A stretch of DNA of 64,000 nt from Blastomyces gilchristii SLH14081. Its lineage: Eukaryota > Ascomycota > Eurotiomycetes > Onygenales > Ajellomycetaceae. This document shows, in pieces, positions 35,780-47,951 of the stretch (within the stretch, counting starts at the first letter, position 1; each line of letters starts with the position of its first letter). Under the pieces are notes generated by a model. The model was not told the origin of the DNA, searched no databases, and worked only from the letters and a program-made list of their open reading frames with translations. The position numbers and the translations under genes were made by a program. The stretch is from assembly GCF_000003855.2 (NCBI RefSeq), contig NW_003101678.1, positions 3,158,484 to 3,222,483 on the forward strand, written 5' to 3'.

Positions 35780-37942
35780 ATGGATATGAACCATTTCATA
35801 GGGTCCGTCATTCCCCGATTCCCTTTTTAATCACGCAGCTAAAGGTTCGGGTCTTGAAACTAACACGAGGCCGATAGACAGCGATTTAACTTGATATCGA
35901 AGAGTGATATTCGGTTCGAGCGGCTCCTTGATCCCGTTGCTGATCCGTAGGCTCTGGAGCTGACTGGTGTCACAGCTACGTTGGCACTCTCCATGAAATA
36001 AACCCAGAGGACTCTACCATTGCCCTGGAAAATGTCATTTCACACGGCACTGAAGGTAGACGTGGCAATCCTGCAGAGGAAATTGCACCGTCTACTAGCG
36101 TGTACGAATATATTGTCTTCCGTGGAAGTGACGTAAAGGATATTAGTGTTGCAGAGGAGCAGAAAGAAAACCAGCAACCCGAACCTCCTCAAGTGCCGAA
36201 TGATCCTGCTATCCTTGGTGTAAGTTAAACCGTACTTTTACTTCCCTTATAATGGTGATTCGTCGTCGAAAACCCACCTAGCCGTTGATCTTATGATGAA
36301 ACATTCCGGATGTAAATCACAGACCTGTTCTGAAAGCGCAAAACCCCATGTGGATTCTTTCCGTTGCCTTCCTTCTGATCAAGATCTTATGTTATTTATC
36401 TCCCTCTTACTACTGCTTTGAAGTCATTGATCCATGATTAACCAAAAGGATTGACAGAGTGGAACGCGACCAGCACCTGCCCAAGGGCCTCCTCGTGGCC
36501 AATCAAATCAGTTTCCCCCTCCACCCCCTGGTGCGCGTCAACCACCCCCTGGCTATCCTCAACAACCTCCGTTCCCCGGATATTATAATCCGTATGGGCA
36601 GCGGTTTGGCCCTCCCGGTTTTCCTCCTGGTCCTGGTTTTCCTAATGCTCCTTACGGTGCTCCGCAAGGATGGTATCCTCCTCCTGGCCAAGGCTTTCCA
36701 CAGCCACCTGGTCAATTCCCACAGCCACAAATGCCCATTGGCCCTCCTCAACAGCCCCAGCAAGGACAGCAGCAGCAACGTGCTGGCGGTCCCCAACCTC
36801 CCCAGCCGCCAAGTGCACCAAAGCCGACCTCAGAGCTCCCTGTTGGTGACAAGGTGCCTGGCAAACCCGTAACTCCAGCCTCCACCAAACCCCCTCCCCC
36901 AACAGAACCAAAGCCCTCCACCCCTAAATCCACTGCTCCTACCACTCTCCCAACGATAGCGCAGAAACAAGCTGCAGCAGCTCCAGTAGCCAGTGTAGCG
37001 CCCATTTTGCCAGCTGCAGTTGCAGCTACACCGGCATCTAGCACCCCTTCCAAAACCCCACTTGTTGGGCCAAAAGTTGGAAGGGTTGTGCCTGCTATAC
37101 CTATTTCAAAACCAGCTGTTCCCAGTATAACCGCTGCAACTGTTACTGGTACCTCAGGTAGCGCTACTACCCAGTCGCCTGTGCAAAATACCCGAGCTAC
37201 GTCCACAGCGATGCAGGACGCAACCCGGGCGGCTACCGCTGCTGTGGCCGCTGCGATGGCCAAACTTCCTCAGCCTCCCACCCAGGGCTCACAACCGGGC
37301 GATCCAGCGGTTGAGACAGTAACCAAGAAGGTGAATGAGATGAAGCCGTTTGACGGGGATCGGGCTCCTCGTGGTGCACATCAAAACACTCGCGGCGGTC
37401 GAGGTGGTCATCGTGGAGGCCATCACCATCCCCAGCCTAAGAAAGTTGAAGTTCCCACCACTGATTACGATTTCGAGTCAGCAAATGCCAAATTTAACAA
37501 ACAAGACCTCGTGAAGGAAGCAATTGCTTCTGGCTCTCCACTTGGGGAATCCGAACATCACGCAGTGAACGGGGCGAACCCTACTGAAGGTGCAGACAAA
37601 ATTAATGGGACTGGAGCTCACGTAGCCTATAATAAAGCGTCTTCATTTTTTGATAACATCTCGAGCGAAAGCCGTGATCGTGAAGAAGGTGCGCGTGGCA
37701 AGACGAGTGGTAGAGAGTGGCGCGGTGAGGAGGAGAAGAAGAATATTGAGACGTTTGGCCAAGGAAGTATCGATGGTGGCTACCGTGGCGGATATCGAGG
37801 ACGCGGAAGAGGTCGGGGCTATGGTGGACTTCGTGGTGGTAGAGGCGCCTACACTCGAGGCTACACTGGTGGACGTGGACGAGGAGGGTTCCGTGGGGGG
37901 AGAGGTGCATCGCAGGCCACCGGAGTTCCAACTTCGTCATAG
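35780..37942 (+). CDS. SCD6: Scd6/Sum2/Lsm14-family RNA-binding protein
   Basis: Four exons (35780-35806, 35882-35913, 35976-36219, 36458-37942) give 595 aa. The N-terminal Lsm14 domain (about 1-85) reads F-I-G-S-R-F-N-L-I-S-K-S-D-I-R-Y-V-G-T-L, then N-V-I-S-H-G-T-E-G-R and V-Y-E-Y-I-V-F-R-G-S-D. A Pro/Gln/Gly-rich low-complexity middle is followed by an FDF region (T-D-Y-D-F-E-S-A-N-A-K-F-N-K, near 435), an FFD-type box (S-F-F-D-N-I-S-S-E, near 495) and RGG clusters (about 395-415 and 540-590). Family members (yeast Scd6, human LSM14) repress translation and promote decapping in P-bodies through eIF4G, Dhh1 and Dcp contacts. Intron 1 has the weak donor GTCATT. Confidence 0.92.
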
Positions 37943-40170
37943 TCCCTACCGTCTCACTTTCGACATTGTTCTCCCTCCCGCCAATGGATGATCCCGGTTT
38001 CTCAATGCTTTATCAAATCGGTATTCCCCTCTTGAACAACGTTTGCTACAATGCTAGGGAGAACAAATTTTTTCAATACTTGACGAATAGCGTTTCTTTC
38101 CTAGTGATGATTTGAAATTTTGGAACCTCAGGGTTCTCGCCTTCCTTTTTTCGCCTGTGATCTCCCCCGCTGACATTGAGAACTGTATTATTCCTTTCCC
38201 CCTTTCTTGTGTCCCTTCATTTTTTATTTTTTCTTGGTGGTGTACCTTTAATGTCCTGTTGTCTTTGGGCTCCGTCTTACATGCGAAAGTTTTTCTGGCG
38301 TTGGGCCATTTCCAACCCATTTCCCATTTCCCTGGGTGGGTTTTCTTTTGTTCGTTTGTGCTCTTCAAAAACGGCATATTCGCACGTAAATTGTGGGCTA
38401 TGTACTTTGTCCTTTAACTTACTTCTTATGGCGTGCTATGGGAGCGGGGAGGTTTTAGCGATCTGCGAAATTGACGAAAGTTTTTTTTTTTTTTTTTTTT
38501 TTTTTTTGTTGCGAGGGAAGAAGAGGGAAGAAGAGGGAAGGACATTCTTCTTTAATTAACTATTATCATGGGATGTATTACCTACTTGCTATTTTATCTC
38601 CATTTCATGTGATCCTTTTTTTCCCTTTTTGCCTCTGATTCTAGCCACGAACTACCTGTGATATTTTTCGATTCTTGTTCGTGTTTATTATTTTATACTC
38701 CCATTCGCTAGTTTGTTTTTTCTTTCTTTTTTATCCTCCCCCGTTGCATTTATTTGCGTCCTACAATCATCCTTTTCGTTTTCCGCATTTGTCGTGCTTG
38801 ATTTTCGTACTCTTTGTTCTCATCCACCCCCCTTTTCCGCTATATGTTTGTTCATTGATATGGGATGTGTCTATGCATTCAGGAGGCCATGATACATTGT
38901 GTGGTCTGGTATAAATTCTCTCTCCATCCTTTCTTTCAGAGGAAGTGAATTGGGGCTGTTTTTCACTCACTACACTATTTTGTTGTCTTGGTGCATGTTA
39001 AAAATATGTAATTTATACACAGACACAGTCACGAACACGGACACCACAACACCCCCTCCCCCCATTGGAAATTCGAAGAAAAACGAAAAATGCGGAGTCG
39101 ATAATTCAGATTATATATGAGCTTATGAGCCTAAACGAAATATAATAATCATAAAAGTGGCCATTGTAATAGGGGTGTGCTATTCGACTTCGACATGAAA
39201 GGATCTTTGATTCTTCCTCCTATGTATTTTTGTTGTACTTTAAGAGAAATATCTAGCTGGGTATTAAGACCCGCTTTTGAATGTGTCCTCTACGCTGTAT
39301 AGTTATGCCAAGTTACGGTGTTGCTTGAAGTGTTGTGTGGGAAGCTCTGTTTCACATGCACGCGAGCAGCCAGGGGTACAAACTCCTGGCAATCGAACAG
39401 AAGAAATACACCACTCTATAGCCGCCTTCAGCAAGTCGTTTTTTTCATAAATAGATGAGTACTAGTATCTTACTCTCTCCTGCTTGAATGCCATACGTAT
39501 TTATACACATACTATCCATCTTGGTAGAAATAGCAAAAGAACGAAGAACAGAGTCACGATATTGCAACATGTGAAGAAGTTTCTTGCCGGAATGGATGAC
39601 TAAGCCGCGGGCCGCAAGTCTGCTATTATTGAAGCCGCGGTTCGGAGCTGGAAAGTTTGGAGACGAACGCGGTTAACTTTCTGATAATCAACCCAGCATC
39701 ATAATCATGCGCTCCTTTCACACTCAACACCGCCCCATCAGCCCTGCTGTGTCGTTGCGCATCAGCTACCAGCAGCCTGCCAGATGCCAGATGTTGCGGC
39801 TGCTGTCAGTTGTTATCTCTTGTTGAATCTTCCAGCGGCGGGTTGCGGATTGATTATCTGGTCGACGTAGGTAGATATACCGGAGGGGTGTGCTTCATAC
39901 TATACCAACCTAGGGCACACAGGGGAGAAAAAGAGGAATGAGAGAGGATTTTTAGACGCGGGTGATATCTGTAGCTCTACTGTCATTTTCTCTTCTCGTC
40001 TCTTCTCTCTCTCTTTTTGATCGCTCTCTCATTCCTACCGTTGATATATAAACCTAACTTATCCATCCTCTCCTTTCGACTTCCCTTCCTTTCTATATCC
40101 CTCTCACCCCAATTGCATTCTTAATTATTCTTCTTCGTCTCCTCTACCCTTTTTATTTTGAGAATACACC
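37943..40170. other. 2.2-kb intergenic stretch (SCD6 3' UTR and ATG37 promoter)
   Basis: No gene recognised. T-rich DNA with a poly-T run (about 38,481-38,507) followed by GGGAAGAAGA repeats. The right end (39,980-40,170) is a pyrimidine-rich leader with a TATA-like TATATAAA (about 40,045) ahead of the ATG37 start. Confidence 0.5.
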
Positions 40171-41940
40171 ATGTCAGACTCCGTCGGTAAGTCAAAAATC
40201 CCTATTTCCCATCAAAAACCTTGCGGCAAAATTTGAAGTTCAAGCAGGTCGAACATCGACAAATGTTCACGACGAAGCTAAACGCACGCGAGAGTCGTCC
40301 TGCCTCTGTATATTTATATGCAATTACACCCGTCCAGCAGAATAACGATGTCAAACTCGCTGATCAATGCTAACTATGTCTTTTCCTGGCCCCTCACTAG
40401 ACCGAGTATTCGTCCATGCTCTCAATACCGTCAAGAGAATCCCCCGATCGGGGTCGGCCAGGCCACCCCTCCCCGAACGATTGAGGTTATATGGCTTATA
40501 CAAGCAGAGCATGGGTACTTATCTCCCTCGCTCCTGTCCCCTATATTGTTCAGAGTTCGGAAAAGTAAATATAAAAAAGTTGCGGCGAAAGCTTAATGAT
40601 GGTGACATATGAAAGTGCTGATTTTGGGTGGTCGTGATTTTAGAGGGCGATGTGGAAGGGGTCATGGATCGGCCTGTCGATGATGAAACGGATTTACATG
40701 CCGAGAGAGAGAAATGGTATGAGATGAGCATAAATTAACTGTCCTCCCTTGGTTTTTCTTTTCACTTCCCTACGGGAGGCTTTATTTTTTGCAATAATGA
40801 CTATCTCTTCAATGAACACAGTATTATCAGCGCAATCAAAAGTGTGGGAAAGCTAACATATCAAAAACGGCTTCCATTAGGGATGCCTGGTACGCGCAGC
40901 GCCATCTATCACGCACCGAGGCAAAACGCCAATACATCACTGCTTTACTCGACACAATGAACAAATACGCCTCCTCAACGCCAGAAGCCCGCGAGCTCAT
41001 CTCCGAGCTTGAGTTTGTCTGGGATCAGATAAAGTCAAACTCGTCCTCCTCCCACTCATCCGGTAGCCCCATCCACACCTCCAACGTCTCACAGCCACAA
41101 CGTCAACCATCCCGTGTAGCATCCCCCACCCCGCCCTCCCGATCAAACTACGGCTCGCAATATGGAAGCATTGGTGGCCGGATATCGCGTGGCGAAGCGG
41201 CGGCGGCAGAGGAAGGGATGGAACGGCCGATATATGCTGGGCGGGATTCGAGATTGAGAGTTCTTAGCCCTGTTAGTCAGCCGGATGATGAAGTGCCAGG
41301 GAGCGGCCGGCGGAATTATAAAGCAGGCGACGAACACGGCGCTGGACCGGATGGGGACAGGCTGGAGGAAAAAGAAGACGAAGACGAGGAGGATGACGAG
41401 GATGAAGAGGAGTTTCAAGAAGCGCGGGATAGCCCTTTTGAAGACGACGACGACAATGAGAATGACGATGACGACGAAGATGTGCGGTCGGATAATAATA
41501 ATAATCATAATCATAATAACGTTACCCAACAACAGCCCAGAGGAAGAAACCGAGACCGAGATAAAGATACCCCGAAACCCAAAGCCACCACTTATAACCG
41601 CCGCTGGCGCCGGCGAGTCGAGCAGGCCATGACGAAAATGACAGCCGAACTCGCGGCGATGAGAGAGCAGATGGAGACGCGGGCGATCAACAGCCGGCGC
41701 CGCTCGAGCCTGTGGGCGTGGATCAAATGGCTTGTGTGGGTTGTGGTGCGGCAGGTTTGCTGGGATCTTGTGCTGTTTGGGTGTTTGCTTGTGTGGATGC
41801 GGGTTGTGAGGGGGGATAGGCGGTTGGAGGAGAAGGTGAGCGGGGTGGAGATTTGGAAGGAGGTGAGGAGGAGAGTTGCGCTTGTTATTGGGAGGGGGGA
41901 GAGAAGGGGGTTGGGGTTTAGATTGGGAGGGTTTCCGTAG
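40171..41940 (+). CDS. ATG37: Atg37-type acyl-CoA-binding membrane protein
   Basis: Four exons (40171-40186, 40401-40514, 40644-40716, 40881-41940) give 420 aa. An N-terminal acyl-CoA-binding domain (about 6-105) shows F-V-H-A-L-N-T-V-K-R-I-P, R-L-R-L-Y-G-L-Y-K-Q, E-G-D-V and K-W-D-A-W. The start of exon 4 adds T-P-E-A-R-E-L-I-S-E-L-E-F-V-W-D-Q-I-K. Next come a Ser/Pro-rich linker, a strongly acidic run (about 230-270), a coiled-coil-like segment (about 313-338) and a C-terminal hydrophobic anchor rich in Trp/Val/Leu (about 344-375). This layout matches Pichia Atg37 and human ACBD5, tail-anchored peroxisomal proteins that bind palmitoyl-CoA and act in pexophagy and organelle contact. The ortholog assignment is inferred from architecture. 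Confidence 0.87.
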
Positions 41941-43032
41941 GTGGGGTCGTTCCTTATTTTTTTTAATTTTTTTTAATTTTTTTTTGTTGTGGGTTGGGGA
42001 TGTGGTTTATCTCCTGCTACTTCGCAAGGGGTAGGTTGGGAGAAGGTATCCCTTCTTTTTCTTTTGTTCTTTCTCTCCTCTGTTTCAGCGTTTCTTTTCT
42101 TTTTTTTTTTTTTTTGAGGTGGGTGTATACGCCCACTCTCCATGCAGAATACACATATACATGCTTTGCTCCCGCGGCGTTCTGCTTGATCTATTGTCAT
42201 GATATTCATCTATACATTTATTTACAATACGTGCATACACATTCTCTTCCAATTAACTGTATTAGTAGATACATAACATATATCCGTGGCCATCAATCTC
42301 AGAAATGATCTTTTCCACGAAAGAGGGGAAAAGATTTCTCTAACAGTATCCTCACCGTCTTACTCTGCCCATCTGTCTGACATGCCATGACTCTACGAAA
42401 ACATGTCTTGTTCTCTACGGAGTGTGAATGCTCAGAGCTACTCTTGCTCATGCCTCTGATGGCAGTATATAATAATATGTCATCCCCAGCATCTTCTCAA
42501 GTCATGCAGCATATGTCTGAAGTTCAACTTTCAGCACATTTGATCCCACGGGCAGAAAGAGAATGAACCATGCCTTTGCTATTTGTTAAAACGTCCACAA
42601 CAACGCCTACAGATCTTTTGCGGGCTTACTTTGTTGATTTGCCGTTAAACCATTCGAATGCCCTTTTGCTCTGTTGTCATCCGAAATAACTAAGGTTCCT
42701 CTACTTAGTACGGTGGCCGGGTTGCAGGAATTGAGTTCTGAAATGCCGCAGCTTCATTTATTGCAGAGCTTCTGTTATGGATGGCGAAGGCGGCTTTGGA
42801 GCTACTGTATATTTATATTGTGGCGGACATATTGCTTGCGAAAACAGAATTTTCCCAGCACCCCCTGAAAATTAGTAGCAAAACACCACAAAAAAATCAA
42901 AATATCCATGTTTCTCTAGAATCATTCAATTATCATCCAATACGCGTCTTTTTCAATCAATTATCATCCAAATACATGTCTTTCTTACCTTTATCATCAA
43001 ATCCACATATATCAATCAACCCATTTTTCAAT
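41941..43032. other. Intergenic, no gene recognised
   Basis: T-rich ATG37 3' region with three T8-T9 runs (41,957-41,985) and a poly-T at about 42,099-42,114. A near-match TACGGAGTG is at 42416. Nothing coding is supported. Confidence 0.5.
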
Positions 43033-43640
43033 ATGCCTCGCAACGCCCGCTGTCCTGCTGCTTCACAAGCCTGTACAAAGACTCCTACCCTGTGCCTCAG
43101 TCTCTCCAAACGACCTGTTCCAGAAGTTCTAGATAATGGAGAGGATCTGGTCAATGATGAGATGAAGGAGCAGGTGGATGAGAAGGATATAGAGACTCAG
43201 TCTGGGGATTCTATATCTGTGAATCCCTACCCCTGAACCTGACATCTCATACAGATTGTATGAACAGGTGATTATCAATGAGATAAAGAACAAGAGAGAT
43301 GACAAAATGATTAATGTGTAGAAAGAAGAAGAAGAATCAGAAGAATGAGTCTACAACTTCTACAATCAATTCTTCTATACAGATCTCTCAAATGTCAGTG
43401 ATTATATTCTCTCCTTCAGCTCTGACAGCTTCAACTTCATTCATATAACATTCCCAAGTGAGATAATCAATGTGATGATGATGATGATGATGAAATATAT
43501 GATGGAAAGAATAGAAGAACTGAATTCACAATCTCATTATCATCCACATCCAGATCTGCTGTTGAATCCTCCATCAAATCTGCTGTTGAATCTTCCATCG
43601 AATCCGCCGTTGAAATCTTCCATTGAATCCAGTACTGATA
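43033..43640. mobile_element. Small CpG-depleted relic with 24-bp tandem repeat
   Basis: On the plus strand an ORF starts M-P-R-N-A-R-C-P-A-A-S and ends at 43236. The same sort of acidic/Lys-rich coding sequence continues in the next frame but is broken by stops (43,240-43,470), so this is a decayed ORF. From about 43,110 to 43,605 no CpG occurs, the signature of the repeat tract at the left end of the window. Three 24-25-bp tandem units (TCTGCTGTTGAATC...) lie at about 43,556-43,630. Assignment as a mobile-element relic is inferred from decay and CpG loss; no known transposon protein was recognised. Confidence 0.4.
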
Positions 43641-43978
43641 TATGATTTCAGCCTCGGAATTTCTCATAAGAGCATCACTCGTGTCTCTCTTGTTGGGGGT
43701 TCGGCGTGTTATCCTCGCCCTGTTAAACGTGAAAACATAAAATGAAAGAAATGTTAGCTGACGAGATACCGCGAGGTATCTAGACACGTCCACAGTGTGA
43801 TGGAGGGGGCATTATAGCTGCTAGGCCTGAGATCCTGTTGCCCAACATATAGCCATGAGAGGAGACTTCAAACTGAATAAATCATTCGAGTCTCGGGTTC
43901 TTACCTTTGCATTGCTTGCATATTTAACTCTACGCAGGAAGGTTCCCACTGGCATTTGAAGATGACATACAGGACATC
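43467..43978 (-). CDS. Possible two-exon gene fragment, unknown
   Basis: Minus-strand exons 43978-43905 and 43719-43467 join through a plausible intron (donor GTAAGA, acceptor TTTAACAG). They read D-V-L-Y-V-I-F-K-C-Q-W-E-P-S-C, then R-I-T-R-R-T-P-N-K-R-D-T-S-D-A-L and a tail of 8-residue repeats (M-E-D-S-T-A-D) ending in a Ser run. No start codon was found; the 5' side is open at an acceptor-like CAG. The repeated tail comes from the 24-bp DNA repeat. It could be the end of a truncated gene or chance. Not recognised. Confidence 0.3.
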
Positions 43979-44453
43979 CTGAATTCGAAGGATATAAACA
44001 GAGCAACGAAATCCTTCGTTTGTTCTATAGATACTATCCACAGGCTAGTTAAGATATTTATATATCTACCTATGTCAGCTTTTATTTTTTTCAATGCCTC
44101 GAATCTGCATGTCTAATACTAAGCTCCATTCTACGTGGATTAGAATATGGATGCACCGAGGGAACTGAAGCATAGAGAGTTTACTCCATATATAGAGCGC
44201 TGTTTTTATTGCAGTATTTACTTACTCTCTGCCTTAAGATACCAGAGCTCACGAGGAATATAGGAATAACTAACAATATATTGTAAATGTACAGTACTTT
44301 GCTAGGTTCTCTCGTCAGCGTGCATATACCGCGTTCCCAACTTTCAGGTTTACACCCCTGGGAAATAGTTGCTGTTATTGACATCCCCCCACATGCCTCA
44401 AAAAGAAAAGACTCTAAAGTCTTCTACATAGCAGTCATAACCCAACTAAATAT
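43979..44453. other. Intergenic, no gene recognised
   Basis: Short open frames only. One GTACAGTAC word at 44289-44297. Confidence 0.45.
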
Positions 44454-45271
44454 TTACTGCCCATCAGGGAAATCGCTTATCACACTAATCTCCTGCCACG
44501 CCTTGAGATCGGCGAGAGTCTGAGAAGCAGGCTTTGAAATTTCAGCCATAGCATCACTGCCCAAGGCGAGTAGATCTCTCCCAGCAGCATGTCCCGAGGA
44601 AGTAACAACATCATAGATAACCTCCACACCCCCAACAGGGTTACCCAACTCTGCGGCATGGAACTTAGCAAAGCTGCTATCAGCCGGTGCATTGATTTCA
44701 GTGTAGTCAGGAATCCATTCAGTAGAACCAGTTGATGTGATTTTTGCATTGGGGTTCATCAGTTGAGACAGTGGCGGATGCCAAAGGAGGCAACTTCATC
44801 GGCAAGGCCAATCGCCAGCCAGCGCGGCTTTGGAAGCATTATATTATATAGGTTGCAGCTGACCACAGGATGCGAGGTCGCCATCGAGCCGATAGTAACC
44901 AGGGTGCCGGATTTCTTTCACATAGATACGGGAGCACCGCACAGTATCCATTTAGAGGGCCGAAGGTATTGACTTGAAATTGGCGGAAAGTGGCTTCGGG
45001 GGTAACCTCTTCAAGGATTCCTGTCTGAACATAACCAGCGTTGTTAACCACTATGTCTATAGAGTCGTATATCGTGACGATGTCTTTCATGGCCGCCTTG
45101 ATTTCCTCGAGGGTCTGGTTAGGATCGAGCTTAGTAGCCCGGCACCATCATCAAGCCTCAACTTCTCGGGGTTGCGGGAAGCAGCAATCACTCGCTGGCC
45201 GCAGCCGGCCGCATGTTTCTCAAGAACCCGGAAGTTGCACCGGTGATGAGCCAAACACGAGAAGAAGCCAT
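44454..45271 (-). pseudogene. Short-chain dehydrogenase/reductase pseudogene
   Basis: Read from 45271 on the minus strand: M-A-S-S-R-V-W-L-I-T-G-A-T-S-G-F, the start of an NAD(P)-binding Rossmann fold. The frame then breaks. Pieces of a normal SDR follow in three frames: V-I-A-A-S-R-N-P-E-K-L; D-I-V-V-N-N-A-G-Y; N-T-F-G-P-L-N; T-I-G-S-M-A; N-L-Y-N (active-site YxxxK region); L-A-I-G-L-A-D-E-V. An intact C-terminal stretch runs to 44454. At least five lesions are visible: loss of the GxGxE part, shifts near 45,130 and 44,930, a small AATAT-type duplication in the YNASK region, and loss of the segment before L-M-N-P-N with stops. No splice pattern removes them all. Confidence 0.82.
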
Positions 45272-46122
45272 GATAGGAGAGGGAGGAAAGAAATCTATTT
45301 AGTTGAATGGATGGAAGCAGCTGATCAGACGAGACAGACGAACTGGCAAGCCATTGTATTATATAAATGGCTTATCTCGATGCTGCCACCATTCGATCAT
45401 CTGTCTCTTCTTTTCCTCTACCTTGCATTGTAGTAGCTCTATCGTCTTCATTTATTTCCACTCTCCAAGCTTGATTAGTTATCTCCAGTGACTGACACTC
45501 ACGAATCCGAGGTAAATGCTGGCAATGTCATTAAGTTAACCCTTCCACTGGGCAAGAAATCTGCCTTCACGGCTAACCCAGCCCTAGCTAGTCCATATCA
45601 AGAATGGCATCTTTTCTTAATCATTCTATGAAGACCCTTGGTTTCTCTAGTTTTGCCTATCCGTTTCGCAGGGACCCGGTGCTATTAATGGATATCAAAA
45701 CATTTCTTTGCTCGGCCTGCCGCAACTGGTTTCTTTCTGTTGGCTTGGTTAGAGATTTTGAATTGATAGATAAGTGAATGAATGAATGAATGAATGATAC
45801 CTCCTCTGCACACCCAGTTTTGAATCATTTGGACAAATAGGAGTCGATTTTCTGCTTTGAAACCGAACCTCGGGGCCGCGCTTAGTTCGACCCCTCCACG
45901 CCGAGGGTGGAAGATATATATCTTAAGATATAATCTTGTTTACCCCCAGCAAGCAACCATATTGTGTGCTATAACCAACCTTTCTCTGGTTGGGTGTTGG
46001 GTTTTTTTAAGCCTTTTGTTGTTTCTTATATTTTAAACAACTACACATATCGCCTGCCTATACCATATCGACCTCGGGAGGAGGGGAAAAGGAAACCGGC
46101 GCGTGAGAGAAGATATATAAGA
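45272..46122. other. Intergenic with (AATG)n microsatellite
   Basis: No gene recognised. A GAAT tetranucleotide repeat of about six units lies at 45,775-45,797. The right end is the thioesterase promoter and leader. Confidence 0.5.
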
Positions 46123-46385
46123 ATGGCAAACGACGATGCTGCACGAAAGGAGGCAAAAAAGGCTGTTGAAGGCTTGGTTGAGATGTAAGTTGATACAGTC
46201 TCTCTATTTACAATTTTGGCCACGGTCTATGAGAATGGGGGTGTTAGGAGAGAAAAAGGGGAATCCGGGGGTCATGATACCCTACATGACCTTTGCAATA
46301 TTTCAGCTGACTGACATCTTTTGTTTAGATATCACGGAATCATGCAGGAGAAGAATTTTAGAGTCAGTTTTCTTGCCCAGTCCAA

Positions 46386-46419
<34 letters not shown>

Positions 46420-47571
46420 AGAATGAATCCCTCATGTACACTTTTATATACTCTCCTCATACCATTTCCCCTTAATAATTATCCCGTGACGATACCGTTC
46501 GTTGTCTCTAAACAGCCCAGCGATGCATACACTATCGAAAATACTCCCTAGCAAAATGCTATACCTCATCAAAACCAACTAACTGACCATTTCCCCTTTT
46601 TCTTTCCTGTCACGGAGTATATAGGGCTACGATAGACAGCTGATGGATTCCCTGCGGGTCATCGAAGCGTATCCCGACGGCAGAGCCCTCTGGGAACTCC
46701 CCATTACGGACTTCTGGGCCAATATAAATGGTTAGGAGAACATGAATGATTTTGCATCTCCCTATTCTCTTTCCTCTGCCCAACCTACCGCATGTAGGAT
46801 ACGAGTATATAGAAGGGATGTGCTGAAGGAAAGTAAAACAAACTGGAGTTTATAGGGGTGATGCATGGCGGCGCTTACGGTGTTATATTTGGTAAGTTAT
46901 TCTGCCTTTCCTCTATACATATATCTATATGTAGTATCGTATATCAGGCATTCTCCTGCCGAAGGTTTGTTAGTAGTCACCTAACGGAAGAATAAAACCC
47001 ATCTAGACATGTGCACTGCCATCTCCATGAGCCCGATTTCGAAGGAGGGATATTGGGAGTAAGTACCTACATAAGTCCCATTCCCTCTCTGAAACAGAAT
47101 AATTCGGCCGGCGTAGGATACCTTTTATTCTAACCGCTCCTGTTTCCCACGTCGTTTAGGTTCCTGGCTGGTGTCACGCGCTCACTCAACATCTCCTATC
47201 TGAAAGCTGTGCCTATAGGTATGTCAACGTTGCAGTACGTGTATTATGTATCATGTACTAGAGTCTATCTATGTGAACACATAAAACAGGCAAACCACCA
47301 AGCAAGGAAAGAGAGCCCCTCTTTTTGATCAAGTTATTTAACACAACTGCCTTTTTGTTTTTTTACAAATATAGGTTCGATAGTCTACATCCGCACCAAC
47401 GTCATCCAGCACGGACGAACAATGGCCCTAATAGGCGCCACGATGGAGTCCAAGGATGGGAAGATAATATATGCCACGGCGGAGCATCATAAGGTGCATA
47501 CTCCGGCTCTACCTGAATATTCGCAGAGGCTCAGGGAGTGGTTGCAGAGGAAGGAGAAATCTAAGTTTTGA
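46123..47571 (+). CDS. Hotdog-fold thioesterase (PaaI/ACOT13-like)
   Basis: Seven exons (46123-46184, 46329-46362, 46625-46730, 46856-46891, 47007-47058, 47160-47218, 47375-47571) give 181 aa, close to the family's usual length. The core reads F-W-A-N-I-N-G-V-M-H-G-G-A-Y-G-V-I-F-D-M-C-T-A, with the typical HGG turn and the following Asp, then G-V-T-R-S-L-N-I-S-Y-L and G-K-I-I-Y-A-T-A-E-H-H-K. Family members hydrolyse acyl-CoA thioesters, often medium/long chain or aryl; the substrate here is unknown. There is no clear targeting signal. Intron 2 (262 bp, donor GTCAGT) contains a poly-A run of about 30 bases. Convergent with NDUFA8. Confidence 0.88.
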
Positions 47572-47951
47572 GGTATAGTGGTAGTGGACGGGGAGGGTTC
47601 TGGATATGCAGTAACAGGGGTGTTCATATATTTAACCTTTCTTTTTCTCTGCACTTGGCTCTTTCTTTTGAGCTCCAGGTATAACTTTGCAGGTAGACGA
47701 GTAGAGGGCCCGATTTTCTGGTTTCTTCACTCTATATAAATCAGAGTATGCATGCTAAAAGGCTAAACCAAGCCACGAGCTCGCAAACGAGAATTGATGT
47801 GATGAATGAACTCGTATTTCACAAGAATGCAACCATGCGATCATTCCGAACCAATAATATATGTATATATGTACAGAGCAGACGAGATCCCTTTTGTTGT
47901 TTTTTTGTTTCAATTTTTCATTATTCTTAAGACAAAAAGTAAAAAGAAAAT
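47572..47951. other. Convergent 3' region between thioesterase and NDUFA8
   Basis: 380 bp without a gene; both 3' UTRs lie here. Confidence 0.55.

Noticed and set aside
36748..37263. 171-aa minus-strand frame within SCD6
   Set aside because: Ala/Gly/Val-rich mirror of the Pro/Ala-rich coding exon.
43540..43640. CRISPR-like repeat array
   Set aside because: Contiguous 24-bp tandem copies without spacers, in a eukaryotic genome.
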